Source: Andalucia godoyi
Lineage: Eukaryota > Discoba > Jakobea > Jakobida > Andaluciidae
DNA length: 64,000 nt
Reading direction: 5' to 3'
Assembly: GCA_009859145.1 (NCBI GenBank)
Contig: VRVR01000008.1
Location: 9,494 to 73,493 of the forward strand
Of the stretch, positions 37,244 to 47,600 are shown one piece after another (the stretch's first letter is position 1; each line of letters opens with the position of its first letter). The translations under genes and the position numbers were made by a program. The notes under the pieces are model-generated. The model had not been told where the DNA came from and did no database searches. It worked only from the letters and a program-made list of their open reading frames with translations.

Positions 37244-38100
37244 ACAGATGATAGTCGGCCTGATGTGTCCTCTGCATCTCGTTCCCCGTTCAATGGTAAG
37301 AGCAACTCGAAGGGACGGGAAAACAGGTCGGGAATGAGCGAGCGGAGAGAGGAGCACGGAATGTACAGATCCACAGGCCGAACATCGCAAGAACAGGAGC
37401 AAGGAGGAGGAGAAGAGATTTTCATAAGAAGAAACGCGAGCAGATCGCAGCAGCCGTCCCCATCGTGGTTGGATTGGATTCGATCCAAGCTGTGAAATGC
37501 TCACCGTTCCTTTTTTTTCTTCTCTTTTTTTCATAATAATTTTTTTTCATAATTTTTTTTATATTTTTATGCAATGATTTTTGGTTTGTTGTTGCTGTCT
37601 TCGGTATTCCAAAAAACCTTCCCCAGTGTTCGTGTTCGTGTGTGTTCGTGTGTGTTCTCATCATCACGTGTACGTCGATCTTCATGTAGTCATTTCCTAA
37701 AGAGAGCGACCAAGCAGGCTGTCGTGCACTATGCAATGGAAAGAAAAAGAAAAGAGAAGAAAACAGCCTTGTATATTTGTCCATGTTTCTGTTTCTATCG
37801 TGTATTCTTATGCCCCTCAAACAAAACAAAGGGGGAAAAAAAAAAGAAAGAAAGGAAGACGCAACCAGTGGATGCCCCCCCACTGCCAGCTCTGAGACAC
37901 ACACTCTCTTCATGTAAATCAGGAAATTGCCACTGCACTGACCCCGCGCACAAGCAAACGAAGCGAACGCGCACCGCAGACAAACGCACGTTCTCGGAAG
38001 CGGCAAGAAAGAAGCTGCGGCACGATTGCTATGCTGCAGTTTCCATTTAATCCAGCTGTGAACGTCGAATGACCGTCCGAGAGAGCTGTTTTGATCTTCT
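37244..38100. other. 857-bp convergent spacer
   Basis: Between the DNAJB and SNRNP27-like stops. It contains T-rich tracts at 37510-37570, GTGTTCG repeats at 37628-37655 and an A-rich run at 37830-37850. Minus and plus frames here (for example 37422-38261) are low-complexity and overlap a better gene; none is supported. Confidence 0.45.
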
Positions 38101-38610
38101 CTATTGTTTCGGAGTTCCAGTGCGAGGCTGTCTGCCTTGTTTTTCCTTGAACACCATCTTTTGAAACTGCGGCTTCTTGACGACATGCGCACCAGAGAGC
38201 GTGGTTGCCTTTTCTCTAGGAGCCTTTCCGCTGGTGGAATCAAATCCACCACAGATTCCAAACAGCTGTTTCAGTTCTTCCGGATCTGGCTCGCTGACCT
38301 TTGCAAGCTCGTTCACGTTGGCTTTCGTGCTGTCCACGTGCTCCTGTTGTTTTCTTTCACTCTCCCTCTCCCTCTCCCTCTCCCTCTCCTGCAGCTGCTC
38401 TTCGAGGAACCGCTGTTCGTCCAATTCACGAAGATATCGTGCTTCCGCTGTCCTGTCTGATGAAGACGGCGGAGGTCTCTGCCGATCCAGCTTGCTGTAC
38501 GGCTGATCTCGGCTCCGACCACGATGGTCACCGCGTCCTTCCTTCATCTGCACAGCGTGTTCGGACACCCCGCGCTGCTCTTCACGGAGAATGAAATCAT
38601 TGCTGACCAT
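38101..38610 (-). CDS. SNRNP27-like protein (DUF1777 family), divergent C-terminus
   Basis: 169 aa. The N-terminal half is charged, with a long Arg/Glu alternation (RERERERERE) and Arg-Ser/Asp-Arg pairs like splicing factors. The C-terminal part, EELKQLFGICGGFDSTSGKA, fits the SNRNP27 core 'M-x-x-L-F-G-F-x-x-F-D-S-T-K-G-K', followed by a short basic region. SNRNP27 is a small component of the U4/U6.U5 tri-snRNP. The family usually ends in 'YRQYMNRRGGFNRPLD'; here the end is FQKMVFKEKQGRQPRTGTPK, so the terminal motif is lost or replaced. That lowers confidence and would be worth checking for a missed 3' exon. It lies on the same strand as the GH5 gene, 334 bp downstream of a (TC)n array. Confidence 0.5.
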   Translation of the reverse strand: MVSNDFILREEQRGVSEHAVQMKEGRGDHRGRSRDQPYSKLDRQRPPPSSSDRTAEARYLRELDEQRFLEEQLQERERERERESERKQQEHVDSTKANVNELAKVSEPDPEELKQLFGICGGFDSTSGKAPREKATTLSGAHVVKKPQFQKMVFKEKQGRQPRTGTPKQ

Positions 38611-38643
38611 GGTCCGACTCGCTTCCTCTTATCGGGTGTTTTT

Positions 38644-38644
<1 letters not shown>

Positions 38645-38689
<45 letters not shown>
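38645..38689. repeat. (TC)n microsatellite, 45 bp
   Basis: Perfect TC array 35 bp upstream of the SNRNP27-like ATG; the rest of 38611-38944 is AT-rich with no gene. Confidence 0.95.
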
Positions 38690-38691
<2 letters not shown>

Positions 38692-38944
38692 CAACTAGCA
38701 TCAAGCTGCAGGCGTAGTATTTTTTCACTGATTTTTTTAAATTGTAAACAGTAAATAGTAATAATTAAATAATTCAAACTGAATATATAAGGTTGCTATG
38801 TATGTGACCAAGAAGGTTGGACAGAAGCCTCTGTGCAAAAAATTTCTTCTTGGTGGTTTTTGAAGGTTTTTGCGACCAGCCCCGCGTCGTCAGCGAGAAC
38901 TCGGAATTCGAGAATGGAGGCAAGAAGTGAAAGCGCGCCGATTT

Positions 38945-40534
38945 TTACTTTGGATCCAGCTGGAAATAGATTTCCTGGCCACAAAGAGACGCGGAATGAA
39001 CAATGCTGATCTTGTTCTTTCCGGCATAGGTAACTTGGACATTCGATGGCGGGTACACTGACGTCGTGTAGCCATTCGGATACCAGAGATTCTCGCTGAA
39101 ATACACCTCTGTGAGCTTTGATGCAGATCTGCAATCCGCAACATACGACAGCCGGAACGAGCCTGAGTCGGGATAGAATCGATTCTGCTTCGGGACCCCG
39201 GCGATGCGTTGCGCATGAGAGCGAGACAGGGCCTTGACTTTGTCAAGCTGCATTGACCCGTCTGGATTGAACAGGGACTCGCTGGAATCCCCAGAAGTGG
39301 TCAAGTCGTGGAAGTACTTGTATTGCCAGTACGTCCAACTTTGCAGGTGGTCATCAGCAAGATTCAAGACATAATGATCGCCGTCGACTCCAATGGTCTT
39401 GTTGTCATTGGCACCGAATTCGGTCAAGAACGATGCGCCCACATTCGAAATGCGTTTTGCATCGTCTAGCCGGGTGTAAAATGCATGGTCCCATTCGACC
39501 ATACAAAGCGCTAGACTCTTTGGATCCAGGTGGCTGTCCGAGTCGGAGCAGTACACATGGTATGAGTACACCGTGGTGTTGGTTGCTTTCGACCCTCCGG
39601 GAAAACTTTCGAACCCAGCACCAAAGTCCGAGCCGTGCACCGCACATTCATATGCGATTGCATGGCTCTCATCGTGCTTGCGGATGCGCTGGTATGCAGC
39701 CTCGTACAATGGAACGAGGTTCTTTCGATCGCCCAGTCCACTGATCAACTCCAGCTCGGGATACTTGTGGACATCGCCAGGCCAAGGCTCGTTCAGGAGC
39801 TCGTACATGATCACATACGGGTTCCCAGCAAACCGGAGCGCAACCTGCTCCCAGAACCCGGCAAAGTGGTCTTTTCCGCCGTGCACATTATCATAAAAGT
39901 CCTGAAACATCGAGCTCACGGCATACGACCAATATCCGCTAAAAAAATTAATACTGAGACACTGGTCAAGATCAATCAGGCCCGTCGTTTGGTTCACCGG
40001 AAACGGATCTTTCGTGACAGGGACTGGATACCCTGCAGAACCTGCAGCTGGCGCGACAACGCCTTCATACGCGCCTTCGCCGCACGTCTTTCGAGACAGC
40101 AAATCCTGATGCGCATCGAGAATTGTGTAGATGCCATACTTGCCAAGCTGGTTCACAAGATACTCCATCTCGGACAAGTACGTCGAGTTGTACGCGTAGT
40201 CGCCGATTTCGACTCCAGGCCACTCACATCCGAGCCGGACAGCTGTAACACCCATTTCCTGCAGAAACGCAAAGTCCTGCTCCACCATGCTCGTCGAGAC
40301 GTCCCATGGCCCCGATGTTCGAGGCACAAACGGAAACACCTTGTACACAACATTGACTCCATGAAATATCGCAACCCGGTCATCAATCTTAAAATGCCCA
40401 ATCGATGAATCCACCTGTACAAAACCCTCTGTCCGTGCATGCGCGCAGACACTCATGTACACGCACATTGCAACGCTCGCAACAATCAAAAGACTCAATC
40501 GACGAACACGAACCGTCGTCATCGTCATCGTCAT
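38945..40534 (-). CDS. Secreted GH5 glycosidase, endoglycoceramidase-like
   Basis: 529 aa from the ATG at 40534 (two more in-frame ATGs follow within five codons). An N-terminal signal peptide (VRRLSLLIVASVAMCVYMSV, cleavage near AHA) precedes a GH5 TIM barrel. VNVVYKVFPFVP and the opening strand FHGVN, then TAVRLGCEWPGVE, ILDAHQDLLS, the acid/base Glu in MYELLNEPWPG (about residue 280), and the nucleophile Glu in FLTEFGAND (about 400). 'HQD' after the fourth strand and the LNEPWPGD block are typical of endoglycoceramidases, which cleave the glycan from ceramide in glycosphingolipids; sterol-glucosidase relatives are also possible. A C-terminal beta-sandwich-like domain follows (KLTEVYFSENLWYPNGYTTS). 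N-glycosylation sites (NST, NQT, NTT) fit secretion. Confidence 0.88.
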   Translation of the reverse strand: MTMTMTTVRVRRLSLLIVASVAMCVYMSVCAHARTEGFVQVDSSIGHFKIDDRVAIFHGVNVVYKVFPFVPRTSGPWDVSTSMVEQDFAFLQEMGVTAVRLGCEWPGVEIGDYAYNSTYLSEMEYLVNQLGKYGIYTILDAHQDLLSRKTCGEGAYEGVVAPAAGSAGYPVPVTKDPFPVNQTTGLIDLDQCLSINFFSGYWSYAVSSMFQDFYDNVHGGKDHFAGFWEQVALRFAGNPYVIMYELLNEPWPGDVHKYPELELISGLGDRKNLVPLYEAAYQRIRKHDESHAIAYECAVHGSDFGAGFESFPGGSKATNTTVYSYHVYCSDSDSHLDPKSLALCMVEWDHAFYTRLDDAKRISNVGASFLTEFGANDNKTIGVDGDHYVLNLADDHLQSWTYWQYKYFHDLTTSGDSSESLFNPDGSMQLDKVKALSRSHAQRIAGVPKQNRFYPDSGSFRLSYVADCRSASKLTEVYFSENLWYPNGYTTSVYPPSNVQVTYAGKNKISIVHSASLCGQEIYFQLDPK

Positions 40535-40751
40535 CAACCTTTGGAAAAAGTGTCAAGGCAAGAGAGACACGTGCAAATCCTCTGAAAATCTCAGTCAAAC
40601 GCTCAACACCCACCACACATTCAGACCGCAGACGTCCGATGTTCACGCGCCAGCGTACTGTAGTCAAACCGCCCTTTTTTCCCACTTATTATTTCGAGTT
40701 TCCCTTTTTGCCGTCACGACTTTTTTCACTTTTCGTTTTCGTGTATTGTTC

Positions 40752-40783
<32 letters not shown>

Positions 40784-40887
40784 GTCTCTGCCTCTGTCTC
40801 TCTCTTTTCTTTTCTTCTTCTTCCTCTGCTCTGTTAAAACAGAAAAGGCGAAAAAGCTAAAGAAAAAAGAAGGGGAATACCTCTGTC
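40535..40887. promoter_or_regulatory. Divergent spacer, GH5 / DCAF7
   Basis: 353 bp, non-coding. A TCTCTG-rich pyrimidine tract at 40750-40835 lies close to the DCAF7 start. Minus-strand frames through 40389-40685 overlap the GH5 gene and are shadows. Confidence 0.45.
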
Positions 40888-41958
40888 ATGTCTGGCTCGT
40901 CATCGTCTGTTGTGCAGTCTGCGGTGGCGTCGACGCCTGGCCAGCCGGCGTCTTCAGCGTCTACGAGCGGCGGTCAAGGAGTGACGACCCGCAAAGAAAT
41001 TTACGAGTACACAGCACCATGGCTTGTCTATGGAATGGCCTGGAGTTCGCGTCCTGACTTTCCATTCCGGCTTGCGATCGGGTCTTTTCTGGAAGAGTAC
41101 TCGAACCGCGTGGACATTATCTCACTGAACGACCGAACCTCGGAGTTTGAACGGAGGTTTTCGTTTGAGCATCCGTACCCAGCAACGCGTATTTTGTGGA
41201 TGCCGCAGAAGGAGCCGTCTGGAATTGATCTGCTTGGGTCTACGGGAGACTACATGCGGCTGTGGGAAGTTACGCCAGAGGGTGTTCAGATGAAGTGCTG
41301 CTTGAACAACAACAAGAATTCCGAGTTCTGTGCTCCGCTTACGTCGTTCGATTGGAATGAAACAGACAACCGCATTTTGGGTACATCCTCAATTGACACG
41401 ACGTGCACGATCTGGGATATTCAGACGGGAACGCCACGAACGCAGCTCATTGCACATGACAAGGAGGTGTATGATATTGCGTTTGCAAAGGGAACAGACG
41501 TGTTTGCGTCAGTTGGAGGTGATGGCTCGGTTCGAACGTTTGATTTGCGGTCCCTTGACCACTCTACAGTCATTTATGAGACGCCAAACTTGAAACCACT
41601 GCTCAGATTGTGCTGGAACAAACAAGACTCGAATTATCTGGCAACGGTTCCCATGGACTCTTCTCGGGTGATCATTCTCGATACGCGTGTTCCCTCCATC
41701 CCTGTTGCAGAACTCGACGGACACACCGCTTGTGTCAATGCCATTTCGTGGGCTCCACACTCGTCTTGCCACATTTGCACTGCCGGAGACGATGCGCAGG
41801 CGCTCATCTGGGATCTGTCGCACATGCCAAAGCCCATCGAAGATCCAATCCTTGCGTACAATGCAGAATGCGAGGTCAACAGCTTATCGTGGTCGTCGTT
41901 GCAGCCGGACTGGGTGTCGATTGCAGTTGGAAAGAAGATTCAGATTCTACGAGTCTAG
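40888..41958 (+). CDS. DCAF7: DCAF7/WDR68 (TTG1/AN11 family) WD40 scaffold
   Basis: 356 aa. A Ser/Ala-rich N-terminus is followed by EIYEYTAPWLVYGMAWSSRP, the hallmark opening of the family. Then come WD repeats with SFLEEYSNRVDIISL, HPYPATRILWMP, TSFDWNETDNRILGTSSIDT (nearly invariant in the family), TCTIWD, VFASVGGDGSVRTFDLR, and the terminal VGKKIQILRV. DCAF7/WDR68 binds DYRK/HIPK kinases in animals; plant TTG1 and LWD proteins bind bHLH and clock factors. Sequence identity to the family appears very high along the whole length, and no residue of the repeats looks lost. It converges on NAR1 across 394 bp. Confidence 0.95.
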   Translation: MSGSSSSVVQSAVASTPGQPASSASTSGGQGVTTRKEIYEYTAPWLVYGMAWSSRPDFPFRLAIGSFLEEYSNRVDIISLNDRTSEFERRFSFEHPYPATRILWMPQKEPSGIDLLGSTGDYMRLWEVTPEGVQMKCCLNNNKNSEFCAPLTSFDWNETDNRILGTSSIDTTCTIWDIQTGTPRTQLIAHDKEVYDIAFAKGTDVFASVGGDGSVRTFDLRSLDHSTVIYETPNLKPLLRLCWNKQDSNYLATVPMDSSRVIILDTRVPSIPVAELDGHTACVNAISWAPHSSCHICTAGDDAQALIWDLSHMPKPIEDPILAYNAECEVNSLSWSSLQPDWVSIAVGKKIQILRV

Positions 41959-42352
41959 TCATGTTGCTGCTCTTTCCTTCTGCCCCTTGCTTTCGAAAAA
42001 TGGGTACTGTGTATATTTTTTCCCCTTCCCCCTCACAAAAACGTCACTAAATCGAAGAAAGAAAGAAAGAAGAAAAATTGCTATTATTATTATAATTATT
42101 GTTGTTATTGTTATTGTTATTGTTATTGTTATTGTTATTGTTATTAATCGGACTTCTCGAATCAACCAAAAATAATCGATTTCGCCAACGGGTTTTTCTT
42201 GCTACCTTGACGATACGCATAGACGGACGGACAGTACAGGGGAGTTTACATTCTAAGAGCGCAAATCTAGGTTACACCACGCCGACGTGGCACGCAATGC
42301 AATATACATGAAGAAGAAAGAGACAACGACGAAAAAGAAGTCGATGCGAAAA
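41959..42352. other. Convergent spacer with (TTATTG)n
   Basis: 394 bp between the DCAF7 and NAR1 stops; GAAA repeats at 42055-42075 and TTATTG repeats at 42104-42146. Otherwise AT-rich 3' UTR-like sequence. Confidence 0.5.
42104..42146. repeat. (TTATTG)n repeat
   Basis: About seven units in the DCAF7/NAR1 convergent spacer. Confidence 0.9.
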
Positions 42353-43739
42353 CTACCAACGAATTGCAAATGGATTCTTCAGCTTTTCAATAGCGTGGTA
42401 GCGAGTATGCAGCAGTCGGCGGTTTTGAGACGTGTTCGCAAACACGCTGCGGTACAACGAGTGAACCACGGCATTCTGATCGGGATCTCGATGATCAACA
42501 GACTGATACAACTCTTCCACACGCGCGAGGACATCCTGCGCGGTCTCGCCGGCAGCCGGCTTGCATTGACCGCCGCCATTCAAGCATCCTCCGGGACATG
42601 CCATGACTTCCACAAAATGAAATTCCGATTTGCCGCTCTTCACCCGTCGAACCAAATTCTGGATGTTTCTGAATCCGTTGGAAATACCAAATCGCAAGAC
42701 GCACTTCCCGTCAACGATCAACTCGGTTTCGCGAACATCGGGATTTCTGCCTTGCTTCCATGCAATTTGCTGCACATCGACTCCAAAGAGCTCTTTCGCA
42801 GCATGCCGGAAGATGAACTCCGCATATCCGCCAGACCCCGATCCGTGGTATCCGACAAGACGCCCCGATTCTGCGGACCGCGGAACGAAAGACAATACCA
42901 AGTCATCTGGGGAATGCTTACTGTCGAGTTCTTCAAACCGGATGTTTTGCTTCTGCAGCAACTCCAGAACTTCGCTTGCAGTAATCACGCAGTCAACATC
43001 CGGAACATTCCCTTCTTCATCTTGGAAGTCCGCGCGCGAAGCCTCCAATTTCTTGTCAAAACACGGCATCACGCAAACATGCACAATCTGCGACTTTTTC
43101 AAGCCGTGGTTCGCTCCCCACACTTCCTTGACCAGCGATCCCATAATTTGCTGGGGGCTCTTTGTGGTGGAAATGTACGGCAGCAAAAAGTCCGAATGGG
43201 TCTTTTCAGCAAAGCAAATCCACCCTGGACACGACGATGCAAGCATTGGTAAGGGCATTTCTGTGCTCCCCGAAACACGAAACCGGTCCACAAATTCAAG
43301 TGCAGCCTCCATCAGCGCAAGGTCCCTTGAAAACGTGGTGTCGGTGACCATCACGGCACCAAGTCTCGCAAAGAGGTCGTTGAGTTTTCTCTGTGTGGTT
43401 TCAATATCCGAGTGGAAGTGCGCCGCAATTGACGCCCGTGCCTGCGGAGAAACAGACACTACAAGTCTCCTGCACGCGCTGCCCCGTCCATTCTCGGAGA
43501 GCGAGAGCGGGGGCGACGGCAAGTCGCGACACTCCGCAGCCAATCGCAAGAATTCATCAACCGATTGTGCAGAAACAAGCAACGCCTCTGCAGATGTAAT
43601 GCATCCGGAGCATGCCAGGCAGTCCGTGAGCGAAATCGATGCCGTCTTCAACACCGAGGTCGATCCAGAGTCGTGTTTTTCCACAAGATGGCCCGAGTCA
43701 TCCAGCTCAATTAGTGCACTCTATCCAATCGCAATAACC

Positions 43740-43782
<43 letters not shown>

Positions 43783-43971
43783 AAAAAAGAAAGAAGAAGA
43801 AACCGTGAGTCATCTCGATGTTGGCGATGATGATGAGAATGATTCGTAAAAGGCAGAAGGAAAACATACTTTTTTCGTTCGCTCCATCACGGTTGGATTG
43901 ACGCAAGCAAGCGAAGGCCCGATAAAATCATCAAGACCCGTCAAGCGAAGAGCTCCTGAAAAGTGCTCCAT
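42353..43971 (-). CDS. NAR1: NAR1/IOP1/CIAO3 Fe-S assembly protein (two exons)
   Basis: Exon 1 is 43971-43870 (34 codons) and exon 2 is 43720-42353; 489 aa. Exon 1 encodes MEHFSGALRLTGLDDFIGPS and Cys23, which is exactly the family's opening. The four Cys of the N-terminal 4Fe-4S cluster are then C23, C68, C71 and C74 (ISLTDCLACSGCITSAE). The hydrogenase-like cluster site follows with SSCPGWICFAEK, CVMPCFDKKLEAS and MACPGGCLNGGGQC. The order matches yeast Nar1 and human CIAO3, which pass Fe-S clusters from the early cytosolic machinery to the CIA targeting complex; they have no hydrogenase activity. The protein ends in Trp, as is usual in the family. Without exon 1 the long frame starts at a GTG and lacks the first cluster ligand. 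Long antisense frames (42287-43252, 42630-43808) are shadows. Confidence 0.93.
43721..43869 (-). other. NAR1 intron carrying (AC)n
   Basis: 149 nt, donor GTATGTTTTCC, acceptor GATTGGATAG, phase 0. It contains the 40-bp (AC)n run at 43741-43780, which reads GT-rich on the gene strand. Confidence 0.8.
43741..43780. repeat. (AC)n microsatellite, 40 bp
   Basis: Perfect AC repeat inside the NAR1 intron, ending about 20 nt from the acceptor. Confidence 0.97.
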
Positions 43972-44600
43972 GTAGACAATCCAAACAATAAGGAAATCAA
44001 AACAACAACAACCAAATTAATTATTTAAAAAAGCCAGCTTAAAACACCAAGAAAAAAACAAAATAGTCATCAGAAATAGGGAAAAAGACAAAATATTGTG
44101 GGCCATTCTCCAGCTCATCGAGTCCAGGTTTTTTTTTTTTCCTCCTCAACAAAAAAGATCCGGCAGTATTAGGACAAACCTGAAGCGACTGTAAAAAAAA
44201 CACAATCCAGGATAAAAGTGTAAATTGAAAATACAAAAGAGGGACACCAAAACCAAAAGAGGGGCAGAGGAAATTGCCGAATGACTTTCGCTGGGACGCT
44301 GACAACTTCGTGTCGTGCTGTCAGTCCCTCTTTCCTCCTTACACTGTTCATGTCTTTTTTCTTTTCCTGATGGGACCCCCTTTTGTTTATCCCTTTTCAT
44401 TTTGGTTTTCCCGCTGGACTCTCTCATTCGATTTTTTGTTGACGTATTTATATATATACATATACTCTTCCCTTCCTCTTCTTTTTATCTTTAGGGGGTT
44501 ATAAATTTTCTTTCTTTCTTTCTTTCTTTCTTTCTTTTTTTCTTTCTTCTTCTTTGGCAGGTGGTGTGGGGTTAAGAAAAATCCGTTTCTGAAGGAACAG
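43972..44600. promoter_or_regulatory. Divergent spacer, NAR1 / AP-3 beta
   Basis: 629 bp, non-coding. A long TTTC-repeat pyrimidine tract (44508-44550) ends in TTTGGCAG at 44561, which looks like a splice acceptor of a leader intron of the AP-3 gene. A (TA)-rich patch lies at 44448-44465. Confidence 0.45.
44508..44547. repeat. (TTTC)n repeat
   Basis: About ten units in the AP-3 beta leader, forming the polypyrimidine tract before a probable acceptor at 44561. Confidence 0.85.
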
Positions 44601-47600
44601 ATGTCGTCCAAGTTGTTTGCGGGTGGCACGGGAAAGGAAGAAGACATCAAGCGGCAGCTTGATTCGACTCTTCCTCGCGACAAGATCGATGGGATGAAGC
44701 GTCTGATTGCGTCGATATCGAAAGGCAGGGATGTTTCCGAGTTTTTCACAGATGTGGTGAAGAACGTGATTTCGGATTCTGTGGATCTGAAGAAGCTCGT
44801 GTACACGTACCTTTTGCACTATGCAGAGTCAAAGCCCGACGAAGCGCTGTTGTCAATCAATTCTTTCCAAAAGGATCTCTCGAATCGTAATCAGTACATT
44901 CGAGCAATGGCACTGCGAGTCATGTCGTCGATTCGGCTGCCGATGATTGCGCAGATTATCACGCTTGCAATTAAGAAGTGCGCCGGTGATGTGTCCCCGT
45001 ATGTGCGAAAGACTGCTGCCATGGCCATTCCCAAGGTTTTCCATCTTGATGCTGGCGAGCGAGAGGTTCTGACAGAAGTGATTGAAAACTTGCTTGGAGA
45101 TCCATCTCCAGTCGTGCTGGGGTCTGCCATGATTGCGTTCCAGGAAGTGTGCCCGGACAACTACAAGATCCTGCACAAGCACTATCGCAGGTTGTGCAGA
45201 ACACTCGTGGATGTGGACGAATGGGGCCAGATTGTGATCATCAACAACTTGCTGCGGTACGGACGAACACAGTTCTTGTCGCCGTTCAAAGGCGATAAGG
45301 CGTTCAAGAATCTGCAGGCTGCATTCTACTCGGACGAGGATGAGGATGCTTTCGAGCTGGACGATGAAAAACACAAGAGCAAGCTCAAGGACAAGGCAGA
45401 CAAAACCGGAGTCACAGACTACGACTTGGACAATGATCACAGATTGCTGCTTCGGTCCGCACAGCCGCTGCTGCAGTCACGAAACTCGGCAGTGGTGATG
45501 GCGGTCTCGTCTTTGTTCTATCACCTGGCTCCTCCTCTGGAACTCTCCAAGGTTGCGAAGGCACTTGTGCGTTTGCTGCGCAACCACCGCGAAATTCAGT
45601 ACGTCGTGTTGCAGAATATTGCCGCCATGGCTTCCGAGCGACCAGCGCTGTTCCAACCGTACATGAAAGAGTTCTTTGTTGGTGGCACGGATTTGCCGTC
45701 GGTGGCGCTCTTCAAGGTCGCGATTCTTACAAGGCTTGCAGACAACTCCAATGTCATGACAATTTTGAAGGAGTTCCAGCAGTACATCAAGATGGTGGAC
45801 GAAAAGCAAATCTTCGTGCGTGCCGTTGTCCAAGCGATTGGAAAGATTGCGGCCACAATCCAGGACGTTTGCGACACTTGCTTGTCGGGTCTCGTTGGCT
45901 TGTTGCACCACAAGAATGAACTCATTGCGTCGGAAGCTGTGGTTGTTATTCGATTCTTGTTGCAGACGTACCCACAGGAACACAAGAAGGTTGTGGTCAA
46001 GCTCATCAAGTTGCTGGATACGATCACAGACCCTGCGGCCCGTGCATCGATTGTGTGGGCTGTTGGCGAGTATGCCGTGAACATCCCGCATCTGGCAGCG
46101 GATGTTGTGCGCCGGCTTGCAGTGTCGTTCATCAAAGACCCGCTTATTGTCAAGAAGCAATCCGTGATTTTGGCATCCAAATTGTTAGTTGTGTCCACAA
46201 CCTCGTCCGTGATCAAGGAAGCAAAGCTCAAAGAAAAGATCCGTGAAATGTTCGAGTATATTCTTCAGCTTGCAAAGTACGACGAGTCGTACGAAATCCG
46301 AGACCGTGCGCGAGTGCTCCGTGTCTTGTTGCTCTCTTCGGATTCCACCACGCATTTGGGAAAGTTCCGCAAGTCCATTTTCACAGAGTCGAAGCCAACC
46401 CCTTCGCTGGATATAAGCGCTGCATCCTCCATTGATCCGTCGCGTTTTGCGATTGGGTCGCTCTCCATGCTGGTTGGGCATTTCTGCGCATCGTACATGC
46501 GTCTTTCAGATTTTCCTGAAGAGATGCCGGATCCTTCTGTTCGCGATGTCCATGAGGCTGTTACTGCTCTCCCAGAAGACATCAAGAAGGCTGCGAAGAA
46601 GGCTGCGAAGAAACAAAAGAAGATTACCAATCTTGACGAGTTCTATGCGTCCTCTTCAGAGGAGGAGTCTGGTTCTGGGGATTCCGACGAGTCCGACGAG
46701 TCGGTGGATATCTTCTACGGAGACAAGAAGAAGAAGAAGGGCAAGGGCCGACGCCGCGATGCAAGCGACGAATCTGATTCCGATGAAGACTCTGATGAGG
46801 CCACGTCGACAGAAGAGGAGGAAAGTTCCGAAGAATCTGCTTCCGACGAGGAGTCTGAATCCGAGGAAACCTCTTCTGAAGAAGAAGAAGAGAGCGAGGA
46901 GGAATCGTCTTCGGAAGCGGAATCTTCGGACTCCGAGGATGAGAAGAGGAGACGAAAGGCTGTGCGTGAGGCACAGGAGGCAAAGAAGAAGCAGCCTCAT
47001 CATTCCCAGGCGCAGGCAGCCGTGAACATGGATCAGCTGCTCGGATTCGGCTCCCCTGGCACTCTGGAGCAGTCGTTTGGAGCTCTGTCACTTCAGCCGG
47101 AGACTTCTTCGGACGCAGTTGTCGAATCGTTTACTGTTCCTGTTGCTACTTCCGAAAAGATCCAACTCTTGAAAGCGTCTTCTGGTGGTGGATTGTCCGT
47201 GTCGGCCTCCTTCACTCGTGACATGTCGACATATGGTGTTGAATTCAACCGGATTGTGCTGTCTTTGACGAACGAGTCAAACGATGCATTGACCGGCATC
47301 CATGTCGGGAAAATGCGCCTTCCTCAGGGTGCTACGTTGCATCCGTTTTCCGAGATCTCGACTCTCAGTCCCGGTAAATCTGTGGAGGCATCGCTCAATA
47401 TTGACTTCTCCAACAAGACTGCACCTGCCAGATTCAACATCGTGACGAACAAGGGCGATTTTCAGTGTTCTATCACCGCGTCAGCAGGCGAATTGATTCG
47501 ACCTGCTTCCTTGTCAAATGCACAATTCCTTTCCGAGCAGTCGAAGTTGGGCGGAATGAACGAGAAGAAGTGGACTGTCGAGTGGGATGAAGATGAATCC

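Noticed and set aside
37422-38261. 279-codon minus frame in the DNAJB/SNRNP27 spacer
   Set aside because: Made largely of T-rich spacer (poly-Phe/Ser/Lys) and overlapping the better-supported SNRNP27-like gene.
42287-43808. Two long plus-strand frames (321 and 392 codons) over NAR1
   Set aside because: Both are antisense shadows of a protein with all family cysteines; one runs into the (AC)n repeat as poly-His/Thr.
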